In this document: piece after piece, positions 1-11,574 of the stretch | Layout of the letters: each line of letters begins with the position of its first letter | How positions within the stretch are numbered: position 1 is the first letter of the stretch | Source of the DNA: Dryomyza anilis | Lineage: Eukaryota; Arthropoda; Insecta; Diptera; Dryomyzidae | Direction: 5' to 3' | Assembly (NCBI GenBank): GCA_951804985.1 | Contig: OX638132.1 | Coordinates: 5,313,529 to 5,377,528 of the forward strand | DNA: 64,000 bases | Made by a program: the position numbers and the translations under genes | The notes under the pieces: model-generated | Database searches by the model: none | Told to the model about the DNA's origin: nothing | Seen by the model: the letters and a program-made list of their open reading frames with translations, nothing else

Positions 1-36
1 GTTTTTTTTAAGGTTTATATTTTTATATTTTTTTTT

Positions 37-270
37 GTTATATTTGTACTCAAAGTGGTGGGACCTACAGTTTATTGCCGAACCCGAACGGTGGGTGAGA
101 GCTTTTCATAGGCAATGTTTTACTCTCATAGGTTTGCCATTTACTGCCGAGAGGTAGCGCGGTAAAGAACAATTTTTCTATGAAAAGATGTTGTTAGCCC
201 CAGTCCAGGCTTGAACCGGGGACCTTTCGGCTCGCAGTCCAACACACTAACCACTAAGCTACCGCGGCTA
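37..270 (-). mobile_element. tRNA-derived SINE, copy 1
   Basis: On the minus strand the segment opens with a tRNA-like head (about 196-270). It has an A-box-like TAGCTTAGTGG and a B-box-like GGTTCAAGCC preceded by GGTCCCC. A ~130-bp body follows that is shared almost base for base with the copies near 30.0 kb and 43.3 kb. The head resembles an insect tRNA-Cys (GACTGC before the variable region, then AGGTCCCCGGTTCAA); that parentage is inference. Compared with the full copies, the last ~85 bp and the ATT tail are missing on the left. The head carries the internal RNA polymerase III promoter; mobilisation would depend on a LINE reverse transcriptase. Confidence 0.85.
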
Positions 271-774
271 ACGAAATTGATGTTTACATTTTTAAAAATG
301 CCGAGGACATTCTGCTTTTGAAACTGATGACTCAACTCTTTAAAAAATGTTGTTAGTTTAATATGATAATAAATGTACCTTTTTGGTTACGTATGTGACA
401 TCCTTATACAAAAATCAATATTTATCCCTAATTTTAATTTCAATGCTAATTTTTAAGCTTAAGAAATAATAATTAAGAATGTCTGAAAAACAGAAAATTA
501 TATTTTTTATCTTTATTTCTTTCAAACTATTTAATTTGGTTATTCAAGGAGTACATGAAAAATTGGTATATTTACAAGTTGTGTAGTATGAGTATTTTTT
601 TTATAGGTTATTGTTAACGGTATACAATTTTATTTTCAGATATTTAGTTTCTCATATATAAGATTCCAATTCTATCGTTATTTCAAAGATTTAAGCATTT
701 TGAATTTTTCGGTCGTGGTTGACGTTGTTCTGGAAATGTCCATATGTGATTAGAGAAATAATTTATTTTTTATA
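271..774. other. AT-rich stretch, nothing recognised
   Basis: Very A/T-rich sequence. I see no coding potential and no match to the repeat families found elsewhere in the window. Confidence 0.5.
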
Positions 775-894
775 AAAGATGAGTTTAATTTCAAATACAC
801 ATTTTTCAACAGATTATACTTTATAATAAATTTTCTGGACTAGGTTATGTCAGTAATATGCATTTTATAAACACCTTGCATCTTAAGCTGGGTA
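775..894 (+). repeat. Fragment of inverted-repeat element W
   Basis: The segment contains AACAGATTATACTTTATA and GTCAGTAATATGCAT, which recur in the W copies at 50.9 kb and 56.6 kb. It stops inside AAGCTGGGTAC, exactly where sequence of element X begins. A further W piece in opposite orientation lies at 1815-1908, so this W copy has been broken and partly inverted. Confidence 0.65.
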
Positions 895-1640
895 CACGGA
901 TAGAAAAGATTTGTTTGAATATGTTTGAATGTAATTATAATGTAATTCGAAATCGCCATATAAATATTAGGAGAAAAATCTAATACATTATAATTGAATT
1001 GTATAATTATTTTGTTGAGATTGAAATATTAGTATGCGATATTTAAACATAAATTGCTTTATTCGCGGATTTACATGAATTTACTATATTAATGATTCTG
1101 TAGAATTTCTACAGAATCATTAATATAGTAGAAATATATATTTTTCATCAGATATTAATATATGTATGTTTGATATTTCCGCTATTTAACACACCCAACG
1201 TCAATAAAAGGTTCTTTGAATTATCTGTAACAGAGGTTATTCGTGATTGTTACTGGTTGAACACGAATTTATAAATAATAGCATTGTTTTTATTATATGT
1301 ATGTTATATGTATGCACATTTTTACTTTTCATACAGTTCAAAATTTCTTTTTGGTGGATGTATTTGTTTAAGTACCGCCAATCACTGTTTATACCAGATA
1401 GTGACTGTTTTTAGAATATACAATTCATCCGTAATTCACTGAACTCAAAATAGGAACAATAGACGGAAATAAAATTATTAAGTATAAATAAAAGATGTGG
1501 AATCAATAAAAAGTTTATGTTTATATTTATATAATATAAATAAAAAAAAATGTAATTCAAAAAAAGAGAAAAATGTATAATGTGTAATGAAGATATTAGC
1601 ACTAAATTTACTTTTTTTACATTAACACTAAATTTACTTT
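895..1640 (+). mobile_element. Element X, copy 1 (rearranged)
   Basis: Starts with ACACGGATAGAAAAG followed by TTTGTTTGAATATGTTTG, the same terminus as the X copies at 14389, 36583 (reverse) and 52250 (reverse). It aligns with the reverse complement of about 51680-52250, including the GGATGTATTTG and ACCGCCAATCACTG blocks. It contains a perfect 24-bp palindrome at 1082-1130. A piece belonging to the other end of X is separated from it (1919-2140) and in the wrong orientation. No transposase is visible, so X looks non-autonomous. Confidence 0.65.
1082..1130. repeat. Perfect 24-bp inverted repeat with a 1-nt spacer
   Basis: The arms at 1082-1105 and 1107-1130 are exact reverse complements around a single T, giving a potential cruciform. 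The related X copy near 52.05 kb has only a short CTGTAGAAACAG-like centre, so the long perfect arms are peculiar to this copy. Confidence 0.9.
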
Positions 1641-1814
1641 TTTTACATCCAAATTGTATTTGGAGCCTCAATAAAATTTGCTCATCTAAACAATAAAAAA
1701 AAAATGTTTACAATAGAACAATTTTAGTTAACAATTTTTTACTTAATGTAAAAACCAATCAGTCTCTCAATTATTTGTTCCCCAAATGGACCACCCATTA
1801 TAAAATGTATATAT

Positions 1815-2140
1815 ACAGGGTGTTTGGTTAAAACATGTCAATAATTCTGGGGACCATACTATGACTCAAAAACAAAAATATTAAATTAAAAAATTTCTAA
1901 TTTTGTACAAGCTGCTAAAAAAGAACTCTCCCAAATATAATTTTGCAGGCATTACATATATCTTTGGAGTTTTGTGCAAACAAAAATATTATTTCCTTGC
2001 TAAACATTATTATAATAACAGACAAACATATTTTTGTTTTCTTTCAAACATATTTATATTCAGAATGAATAATTTTCGGCGTTCTTGCAAACATATATTT
2101 GTTTTAATGTGAAAACATTTTATTTACATGTAAACAAAAA
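1815..2140 (+). repeat. Displaced W terminus plus X terminus
   Basis: Positions 1815-1908 carry ACAGGGTGTTTGGTT and ATACTATGACTC, the terminus of element W in reverse orientation relative to 775-894. From about 1919, CTCTCCCAAATATAATTTTG matches the right terminus of element X at 15.9 kb and 35.26 kb. The order and orientation do not match any intact copy, so a local inversion or double insertion is needed to explain them. Confidence 0.6.
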
Positions 2141-3586
2141 ATAATGGTTATTATTTATTTTATGTATATTGTTTAATTGCATATTCTACTAAGTATTTTA
2201 ATTAAATAATATGTTTTATAACTTATAGCTTGAACAAAAATCAAATTTTATTGTTTTAATAAATTTTAAAATCAATTTCAATAATCATCGCATTGAATAT
2301 TCAAAAATGTAAAAAAAAACAAACAAATAAAAAGTAATGTTTATTATAATGTTCGGCGTATCATAAGGTTATATAATTAAAATATTTTATTTTATTTTTT
2401 TTTTATTTTCTTGTTTTCATACTCTTCCCATTAATGGGTTAGTATAGAAACATGGCTTCCTTGTGGTAGCCTCAAATGTACTTTACACAAAACGACTACG
2501 ACAATGGAAATGCTGTAAAATGTGCAATGACGACCACTAACCATGCCAACAGTGAGAATACAGAAGAAATTATACAAAAGCGAAAGTTTTGTACAAAAAG
2601 AAAAGCTGCGTATTTTTTCATTTTTTTTCTTTATGATATTTTTTTACAAGAGCACAAATAAAATAAACTTTTGACGTTTATAATTTTATTATGTAACATT
2701 TAGCTGCATTACGTAGGACATGCAAGGCGAAAGGATGCTCGTCTTAGTTTTTGTGTGGGCTTGTTTTGGTTTTATATCCAGCACAATAAATTTGTATCAT
2801 ACAGATATCAATATTAAGAATTTAGATATTACGGAAATTTTGATGACGTATTTTTGAAATTTCGAATAATAGTATAGATCAACTTTGCCATGCCAACAGG
2901 TTGGATTTACGTCATGTTTTGAATTGTTTCATTACAATCTAATGGTTTTAAAGAGATTTGACTTTGACTTTCTTTCTAAAATATTTTTAAATAAACTAAA
3001 TAAATTGTAAATTAAATATTTTTACCTTCATTTTAAGTGCAAAGTGCACAATAGACTGACAATGACTTTGTATAAAAAAAAACATCAAGTTTGATTTTGA
3101 AGGTCACCCCCTAGAAATGCTCTATTGAATGAGAAAATCGATGTGGACAATTTTCAGCGAAATACGAATATGGGAAATGCATGCGCCGGGACCTTAAAAT
3201 AGGCGTTTTCGTACCTAAATCAACAATTTCAAAATTGAATTGAAATGATGTCTTTCAAACGCAATAAACTAAAAATGTGGGTATGTCATTTGTTGGAAAA
3301 TTTTATTAACTTATAAAGAAACTATAAATAAAAAAAATCGAATAAAAAATACAGAGGCAGTAAATATTTAAACACACATCCTTCGTTTTATATTTTCAAC
3401 AGTCACGCCTAGCCTGAAACGCTTTAAACACAAAAGTTCGATTCCCATCTAAAATTTATTTTGAATATGTTTTTAAGATCACTTATGATTATTTTAAGAT
3501 GAAATTAAATTATTAAAATTAATTATTAATAGTAAAAAAATTGCATCAAAAAATGCATTAATGCATTTTAAAAACTCTAAATTTTT
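2141..3586. other. AT-rich stretch without recognised features
   Basis: Short ORFs here (for example 2476-2661) show no domain, no repeat signature and no splice context that I trust. A small hairpin potential and poly-A/T runs are present. Nothing is assigned. Confidence 0.5.
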
Positions 3587-4291
3587 TATACCATACACTA
3601 AGAGTGAAAGGGTATATTCAGTTTGGTACGCCGTTTGTAACACCCAGAAGGAAGCATCTCCGGTATGGAAAAGTATATATATATTCTTGATCAGCATGAC
3701 CTCCTGAGTCGATTTAGCGATGTCCGTCTGTCTGTTCGTCTTTTGAAATCACGATTACAGAAAAACTAGAAGAGCTAAATAAATGAAACTCTTACTTTAG
3801 ATTACGCTGTCTGTCAGTAAAAATGGGCAAGATCAGTCCATTATGACCTGTGAACCGACCACTTATGTTCTTATTTATCATATAAAACACATCTACTTGT
3901 AAAGTTTACTGTATACGTGTTCAGGTAAACTTTTTTTGGTCAAATATATATTGACTTCATGCTCAAATATATGAAAATAATGTTCTCCCGCGAAACGACT
4001 TGTGGTTCCCCAAAAAAAAATCGAAATTCGGTACACCTACCCATTTGTAAATATGGGTATCAAATGAATGGAAATTCTTCAGCGATTGGAAGTGTGTAGT
4101 TATTTTCAGGATTCGTATATCCTGGTGACCTATATACAACTTTGAATGGTAACCATACATATGTGTAGGGTATTTATAGTCGGCTTAGACCAACTATAAT
4201 TTTGATAATCCTAACTATCATAATTACACCTACTATAAAATGTCCCTACTTTAAAATTTCCCATGTGATCTAACCTTCCCAACTGGTTTTT
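3587..4291 (+). mobile_element. DINE-1/INE-1-like element, copy 1
   Basis: It opens with TATACCATACACTAAGAGTG and an AAGGGTATA motif, then GGAAGCATCTCCGG, AGTATATATATATTCTTGAT and a short GTCTGTCTGTTCGTC proto-microsatellite. The end has AGGGTATTTATAGTCGG, GACTATAA and CTAACCTTCCCAACTGG. This layout matches dipteran DINE-1/mini-me elements, which are non-autonomous relatives of Helentrons (family knowledge). No protein is encoded. The microsatellite is short here compared with the copy at 34.2-34.9 kb. Confidence 0.88.
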
Positions 4292-5118
4292 ATTTCATCC
4301 TAAAAAAAATAATGGTAAGGTATGTCAAAAACATATTCTAAATAAAGTGCACAATGATCATGATTTTATTTAATGATTGTGCACTTCTTTAATGTCCTTT
4401 ATGTGAATTCCTTACATATTTTGCACTTGAGATAATTAATAAGTCGTTTAAATTGCGACACAAAATACACAATTTGCACATTTTAAAATTGTTAAAAAAA
4501 AGGATTTTTGTTATTATGCCGTAGGGTATCACCAAATGTACAGAAATAGTAGTTTGTTGGTTGGTTATTTTTGTACACTTCTATTTATGGCATTTGTGTT
4601 AAACAGGAAAATTAAAAAATATATATAAAAAATACTTGGAAAAGCCAACAACATAAAAGTACGCAATTTTAGCTATTCTATAGCTCTGCATAACTTTGAG
4701 GAATAAAGTAGATTATATATAGATTAGATTATATATATATATTTTTGCACTAATCTGTACATACATCACTGAGTCCTATTTATAACAAACTATTATAACT
4801 ATGTTGCCATCTATTTATAATTTTCCTTAAACACTTTTACCTTTTGCCAACTACGCGCACAATTAACAGAAGCTCATTGTAATTACTCGGAAGTGCTGTT
4901 AGCAGACAGCGTCCTAATGAGAATTAAATGTCGTCTCTCTTAAATACCAGCAGTGGCGGATTGTGATGAAAATCATATCGAGGTAAATTTTTTTTTTTTT
5001 TGAAAAACTTTATTTGAAAACAAAATTTTATTCTGATTCTTGATGAACTTTTAATAAATCCTTTATTGTCACACGCAACAGTCTGTATTCAGAAGCATAT
5101 AAGAAAAAAAAACATGTT
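4292..5118. other. AT-rich interval with small hairpins
   Basis: Near 4349-4387 AAGTGCACAAT is followed ~17 nt later by ATTGTGCACTT, an 11-bp stem. The segment 4800-4970 is less AT-biased than its surroundings and is not repeated in the window, but I see no coding signal in it. Confidence 0.4.
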
Positions 5119-5146
5119 TATACCCTACAATATGAGTGAAAGGGTA

Positions 5147-5420
5147 TATCGGGCATTCCACGTCAAACCGGGCACTATTGAGATTTGCTATATTTTGCAC
5201 GTGTTTCATGTTTTATGATAAAATTTTTTTTTTCTGGCAGTTTGACCCCTTAATAAATTGAAAAATTTCATCGATATTTAACATTTTGCATTTAGTTAAA
5301 CTACTGTAGAACGTGTACTATATGTTGAATATTAAACAATTTGATCTCATTTGAAAGGTAATGAATATTTCTTTCTAATGTTTTAGTTTTTTTTTAAATA
5401 TCTAATACAAAAATAATAAT
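5147..5420. repeat. Foreign insert in DINE-1 copy 2
   Basis: The insert begins CGGGCATTCCACGTCAAACC, similar to CCCATTCCACACCAAATCGG at 20906-20925, so it may belong to a dispersed family. I found no TIR or target duplication by eye, and the class is unknown. Confidence 0.4.
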
Positions 5421-5487
5421 ACAGTTTGGCATGACGTTTTTAATATCCATAAATAAGCATATCCGGTATGAAAAAGTATATATATAT

Positions 5488-5740
5488 CGTCGTTGTAGAA
5501 CTAAAAGTAACCAAATACATTTTTATAAAAGTCTTAAATCTAAAATTTGTTGGTAATTATTACAAAAAGTAATAGATACATTTTAAAGTTGAAATGCCAA
5601 TTGATAAATTTATATTTTCTTATCATTTGGTACAAATATTGAGCTGATCGCTCAAAAATTAAAAGATATATAAAGATTTTTGTAAATGAACAATTGGCAT
5701 TTTGAAAATGTAGTTGGTGACTTTTAGTTTTACTACGACG
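5488..5740. mobile_element. 253-bp MITE with ~37-bp TIRs
   Basis: The left end CGTCGTTGTAGAACTAAAAG and the reverse complement of the right end (CGTCGTAGTAAAACTAAAAG) match for ~37 bp with a handful of differences. The element sits between TATATATAT and ATATATTC, inside a sequence whose uninterrupted form (GTATATATATTCTTGATCAG) is visible in other DINE-1 copies, so the insertion boundaries are well supported. A target duplication of TA or ATAT is likely but ambiguous in this context. There is no coding capacity. Confidence 0.85.
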
Positions 5741-6180
5741 ATATATTCTTAATCAGCATGACCTCCTGATTCTGTTTACCGATGTCCGACTCTACATCTG
5801 TCTGTTGATATTACAATTGCCTCATATAAAACTGACATCTACGGATAAGTTTTCATTTATATCGCCCGAAGTATTTTTTTTTTGCTCAAATATATCTATT
5901 GACTTTATGCTCACATATATAAAAATTATGTTCTTCGCACGAAACGAATTGGGGTGCACGAAATGCGTACATATGGGTATTCAAATGATGATGGGTATTC
6001 AAATTTGCAGATATTTTCAGGATTCGTAAACCCTGGAGATATCTGAATCACTTTAAAAGGTAACCACACACATTATCACATTCATTTTGTTTATTTATAG
6101 TCGATTTAGTCCGACTATAGCTATTACATTTTTTTTACTAACACCAACTTTTAACATTTCCCTACTTTAAAATTACCCTT

Positions 6181-6216
6181 GTGAACTACCTTCCTGAGTA
6201 GTTGAAGGTAGTTCAC
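6181..6216. repeat. 13-bp perfect hairpin
   Basis: GTGAACTACCTTC and GAAGGTAGTTCAC flank a 10-nt loop at the end of DINE-1 copy 2. Other DINE-1 copies lack this inverted duplication, so it arose locally. Confidence 0.85.
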
Positions 6217-8130
6217 AACTTGACTACTCATTTCCTTACATTTTTCCCAATTTGACACTTCATTTGTAAACATGAAACATGCAGGAATCAGAAATTCGGT
6301 CCAAGTATTTTTCCATCGTAATATGATTATGGCAGAACACTCATTAGTAAATTGTTTGATAAATTATATATTGATCAATAGGCCCACCGTGTGACGGGCG
6401 ATTTGCTAGTATGGTCAGGCCGCCCCTGTTAGTTATGCCTGGAACAGAAGCGCGCCAAACTCTGCTCTACTAAGTGTTTGAAAACATTATTGAAGTTGCT
6501 CGAGTGCTTTGTTTTCCTTTACTTTAGCATTTAGATAATTATAGTGTATAATAAAATATGTTTTTTATATGAAAATGAATTTGACCGACATAATATAATG
6601 TTACATTTGACTAATAGAAAAACGGCTTATGTTAATTAAAGGATTAGTAATGATTGAAATGCTACTATTTTGCAATTGAGATATACAATTTATTATTTAT
6701 TATATTTGATATAAATTATTATTTTATATACTATTTAATAATTGTTATATTTTAGAGCATGCATATAATATAAATGCTAAACTTTTAAAAATAATAAAAA
6801 ACTCAGATAAAAATATAATTTTAAGTTGAAATATAAAAAATCAAATTTTTAAAATTTCGCCCTCAATATTAAAAAAACACTTAACTATTTCAACAAAATG
6901 ATTTCAAATAAGTGTTCTATAAAAAATAAATTTAAAAATCTGATATTTTGTTTACATTTCGTTCGAAATGAAGTAATAAAGTTGCAAAAAGGTAATGAAT
7001 ATAACACATATAAAAAAACCTTCAAGCCAATTTGTCAGTATGAAAAAAAGCATTCATTTTAGAGCATTTTGTTTGCAGTGAATTTTCAATTGCTTTACAA
7101 ATGCAGCAGATTCCTGTAAGCGAAATGCCATTTGTATCAATTTGCATAAATAACAATTGAAAGTTTTGCACAAGTTTAAACTAAATATTCTCTATACAAC
7201 AAAATGTAACAATGAAAACAAGACAAATATAACAAAAGCATAAAATGGACGATATAAAAAAGTTAATATTGTACAAATTTTATGCAAATTGTACATGTAG
7301 TACCTTGGTTGGCTCCATCAACTAATACAAGTAGTTTAAATAATAAATTGTAAAATTGAGTAGAATGTGTTACATTTTTAAACAGAAATTCATTTAAAGT
7401 AGTAACAAAAATATATATTTTGTTACCGTAACCGAAAAGAAAAAATCAAATTTAAACAGATATTCAATACCTATGTAAACCAATGAAAATCTACATAAAT
7501 AAATAACTTTATTTAAAAAACTTGTATCTATTTAATTTTTTATTATAATTATAATTCAAGTATTTAGGTAATTGAATTTTAGTTCTGAGTGTGTGTAAAA
7601 TAATACGGTTTTTTGTTCAAGATCTTGAAAATGTCGACAGAAAGTAATTTAATTTAGAACCGGTATACCGAAGAAGACATTTTTTTTTTAAACGTAAAAA
7701 CAAAAATGTAACTGAAATCAAAAAGATGAATAAAACTTAAATCAAATCCTATAACCATAAATACATAATTTCTACATAATTTTTGAGTGCTGACTTTGAC
7801 AGTATCTAATCAGATACCTACTAGACATCATCACGTCCATCATTTATTCATGTTATGGCTCAGGCACTGATGAATTTAACATATAATGTTCAGACATCAG
7901 CTTAATTTCAACCAGGGTAAACCATTTTACTAAAAAGATAATTGAAATTTTTAGCCCTTTTTGAGTAAGAATTCCACAATTTTCAAATAATAACCAAGTC
8001 AAAATTATTCATGGCCTGGATTGTGATTATTGAGGATTTTCCTAATCATAAATTTTAATGTAAAAATATTATTAATATTCCTCTAAATATTTAAGATATT
8101 ACGATATAAATTGGAAACAATGTAATTTGT
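6217..8130. other. AT-rich stretch, one possible Helitron 3' end
   Basis: Mostly unrecognised AT-rich DNA. Around 6384-6410 the sequence GTGACGGGCGATTTGCTAGT ends in CTAG followed by T, preceded by GC-rich bases, as a Helitron-type 3' terminus would. No matching 5' TC end was identified. Nothing else is called. Confidence 0.35.
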
Positions 8131-8512
8131 TATATCCTACACTGAAAGGATGGAAGGTTATATTCAGTTTGGCACGCCATTTGTAATAACCAGGATGCAT
8201 ATCCGGTATGAAAAAGTAAATTTATATTTCTGATCACTTCCTGAGTCGATTTAGCAATGCCCGTCAGTCAGTCCATCTGTCTGTTTACACGACTACTAGA
8301 AAAACTGGAAGAGCTAGACCAATGAAATTCGGTGCACTTACCCATCGTAAATATGGGTACTCAAATGAAAGGAAAACTTTTACCTTTAAGCATTCGTAAA
8401 TACTGCGTATATCTAGACTACTTCGGCTTAGTCCGACTATAACTTTCAAAATTCTTACTTAAACAAACTATCAAAATTTCCCATTTGACCTAACCTTCCT
8501 TACTAGTTTTTT
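8131..8512 (+). mobile_element. DINE-1-like element, copy 3 (internally deleted)
   Basis: It starts TATCCTACACTGAAAGGATG, continues through CAGTTTGGCACGCC, TATCCGGTATG and degenerate GTCAGTCAGTCCATCTGTCTG, then jumps to CGGTGCACTTACCCATCG. It ends CTAACCTTCCTTACTAG. At ~380 bp it is about half the length of the ~700-bp copies, consistent with an internal deletion. Confidence 0.82.
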
Positions 8513-10370
8513 AAAATTTTAATCTAATGTTAATTCTTACAATCCATGTAGGCATTTACCTAGATGGAATATTTTCAACAATTTGGCACAATTATGTAGA
8601 TTGTCGTAATTTATCTTCGTGTAAAAAGCAAATGTTTTCAGAAAGGGACGTGGTACCTTCCATTCAGCTCACAGCTTTTAAAACCATAGAAATCCAGACT
8701 TATTTAACGTTCAGTGTGGTCGGGATTGGAAATAATCGCGACGTAGTATTTAAAAAATGTCTCTGTTTGTTTTTTACTTTTAAAAATTACTTTTTAAAAA
8801 CCAGTTAAATCGGATTTTGAAATCGGTTTATATATAATTTTGGTATACCGGTGTGGGTTTTTATAATTAACGGTTTTTGAATACTAGTGAATTTAAAACT
8901 GTGTAGGGGCTGTAAAACTGTGTAGTGCCTGTAAAACTGTCGGTTAATGTATATGCTGTATATGTATTTATTTTAGCATATATACAAACCCAGACATTAT
9001 TTGATTTATACTTTTAAATAATTCGTATATCCAATAAATTATACTAATAGAATTTTATATGATTCACATATTTGTTTATTAACGTTAAATAGATGTTATA
9101 TTTTATATTATTTTCCATAATGTTATTTTGGCAAATATAAAATTTTTGATTTGGTTTCCAGATATTTAATACAAAATTTATAATTATAGAATTTATGGAC
9201 TCAAGTGTATAGTGCCGCATTATTCAGGGTAAACAACAAACCAAAGAAATATCAACATTGCGCAAATACTCAAGATTTGTAAAACTATTAAAACTTTCAA
9301 CCAGTTGCTACTGTTGCCGCAATGCATCTCATTAACTTTATGAGCTAAAGTTTGAATATTGCAATGCAAATGAATATTATATATGATTTGTTATTTAAAC
9401 AACGCAATTCTGCATATTCAAAGTGTTTCTCTTGAAGATAGCAAAACTGACGTTCAAGAATGAAGGATGTGCTACCTAACAACAGTCACAAGTTTCAGAT
9501 CTTCAGAGTTCGTTAACGCCAGTTAAGCGAGCGTGGTACTTGTTGAAATATTGTGCTCGGCAACGTTTCAAGTAATTCATTCAAATGGTTTTTATGTAAA
9601 TGGCAATGTGGCTTGTGTATTTTGACTGAGTTGTGTTTTCTTCATGATTTTATAATATTGTTATATAAAATACGTATTTACATAAAAAGTAGTAATTTCA
9701 TTCTAGTTCTACCTCAATTTGTTGCACAGTGTTAATGATAAATTTAAATTTTCAAAAATCATAACTAAAAATATTTTTTCAACGACTTGTCAACATTTTT
9801 TTCATGAAGTAAAACACAAAAGTATTAGAAATATTTAACAAAAAAATAAAATGGTACGTTTTTTTATAATCAAACGAAAATATTCAATGAAAAAAGTTTT
9901 GAAGCAAATGAAAACATGCCCAAATTTTTTTTTTCTAATTTCTAAGATAAGATAATTTCTAAGGTTTTCAGTCTATCGCTATTGGAATGTCGGTAATCAG
10001 CAATTTGTATTTAATGCCGGGATCCTGGTGAAAATCAGTACCGAAATGAAATCACGGAATCCCAATATTAACCAGCAGAAAAAATAAAAATTAAAAAATT
10101 TGCAGCCGTTAGAATACTTTTCAATATTGTTAAAAATACCTTGATTTCAAAATGTTTTCATCCTTGCTTGTTACCAGTAATACAAATCACTGACATTCTG
10201 GAGTACTCCCAGTATCTAGGGATTTCTTTTTCTAAACCCAAAAATCCCAGTATTGTCAAAATGACTCGAGATTCGGGATTAGGTTGTACGCTGCCATTCA
10301 ATTTAGTTAAATAAAATTGTTCGAAAATAAGCTTAATTGTATAATTAAACACTTCATTACCGATAAATAA
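8513..10370. other. AT-rich interval, no supported gene
   Basis: An ORF at 8527-8808 (93 codons) has no recognisable domain and ends in low-complexity F/K sequence. The short segment 9470-9550 is less AT-rich and not repeated in the window. I do not assign it. Confidence 0.4.
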
Positions 10371-10505
10371 ACACAGAAAAAAATCCTCGATATGATGAAT
10401 TTATTCATAAATATTATGAATTTTTTCGCCAACTAATAGATTCATCATATTGATATCACCGTTCATTAAATATTATATTGATGAATGCATTCATTATATC
10501 GTCCC
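10371..10505. repeat. Fragment of element Z
   Basis: It begins ACACAGAAAAAAATCCTCG, followed by ATATGATGAATTTATTCATA and TCGCCAACTAATAGATTCAT. This is the terminal module of the Z family also seen (reversed) at 24.1-24.26 kb and 37.2-37.3 kb. It ends abruptly near ATATCGTCCC, so only one terminus survives. Confidence 0.7.
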
Positions 10506-10712
10506 TGATACTGCAAAACCGCTTATCTGCATAAAATTAAATTTTACAGGAGGAAGAAAAAACTGTTTTGTGCCGCTATTATCCGCTATTTATTTCATCC
10601 AAAATTATGTATGTCATATTTTTTAATGTTTTTTATCTAATGATATCAAAATTTATATTAGAAACGGATTATAAGACATTATTATTCAGATAGGCAGTGT
10701 TTGCTAAATTTT

Positions 10713-11401
10713 TATACCCTACACTAAGAGTGAAAGGGTATATTCAGTTTGGTACGCCGTTTGTAACACCCAGAAGGAAGCATCTCCGGTATGGAAAAGT
10801 ATATATATTCTTGATCAGCATGACCTCCTGAGTCGATTTAGCGATGTCCGTCTGTCCGTCTGTCTGTCCGTCTGTCTGTTGAAATCTCTATTACTTTTAA
10901 AATTGAAGAGCTAGATAAATGAAACTTATAACTTAGATTACTAATATACCTACGCTGTATGTGCGATACCTACGCTGTATGTTCAAATACCTCATGAAAT
11001 GTACATATAAAGATGTACATATAAAGATCAATTTTTATGTATACGTGCTTAGGTAAACTTTTTTGGTCAAATATATATTGATATCATGCTCAAATACATA
11101 ATAATAATGTTTTCCGGCGAAAAGACTTGTGGTTCACAAAAAAAAAATCCAAATTCGGTACACCTACCCATTTGTAAATATGGGTATCAAATGAATAGAA
11201 ATTCTTCAGCGATTGAATGTTTGTAGTTATTTTCAGGATTCGTATACCCTGGTGACCTATATATCACTTTGAATGGTAACCACACATATGTGTAGGGTAT
11301 TTATAGTCGGCTTAGACCGACTATAATTTTGATAATCCTAACTATCATAATTACACCTACTTTAAAATTTCCCATGTGATCTATCCTTCCCAACTGGTTT
11401 T
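10713..11401 (+). mobile_element. DINE-1-like element, copy 4
   Basis: A nearly full-length copy, very close to copies 1, 6 and 8: TATACCCTACACTAAGAGTG, CAGTTTGGTACGCCG, GGAAGCATCTCCGGTATGG, GTCCGTCTGTCCGTCTGTC and the terminal GTGATCTATCCTTCCCAACT. It abuts the next DINE-1 directly at TATACCC. Its similarity to the other long copies suggests one recently active subfamily. Confidence 0.9.
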
Positions 11402-11538
11402 TATACCCTACACCTATGAGGTACAGGGTATATTAACTTTGTGCATATATTGTAACGCCCCTTAGGAGGCGTTTCCGGTATGGAAAAGTATATATATTCT
11501 TGATCAGCATCACTACCCGAGTCCGTTTAACCATGTCC

Positions 11539-11574
<36 letters not shown>

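Larger units (their letters stand above)
5119..6194 (+). mobile_element. DINE-1-like element, copy 2, with two insertions
   Basis: The diagnostic DINE-1 blocks occur in order but are split. TATACCCTACAATATGAGTG at the start is separated from CAGTTTGGCATGACG by ~270 bp of foreign sequence (about 5147-5420). AAAGTATATATATAT is separated from ATATTCTTAATCAGCATG by a 253-bp TIR element. The GTCTGTCTG run is reduced to a few units. The two interruptions make this one of the older copies. Confidence 0.82.

Noticed and set aside
1903..2112. 69-codon ORF
   Set aside because: It lies across the displaced end of element X; a similar chance frame exists on the other strand of X copy 4.
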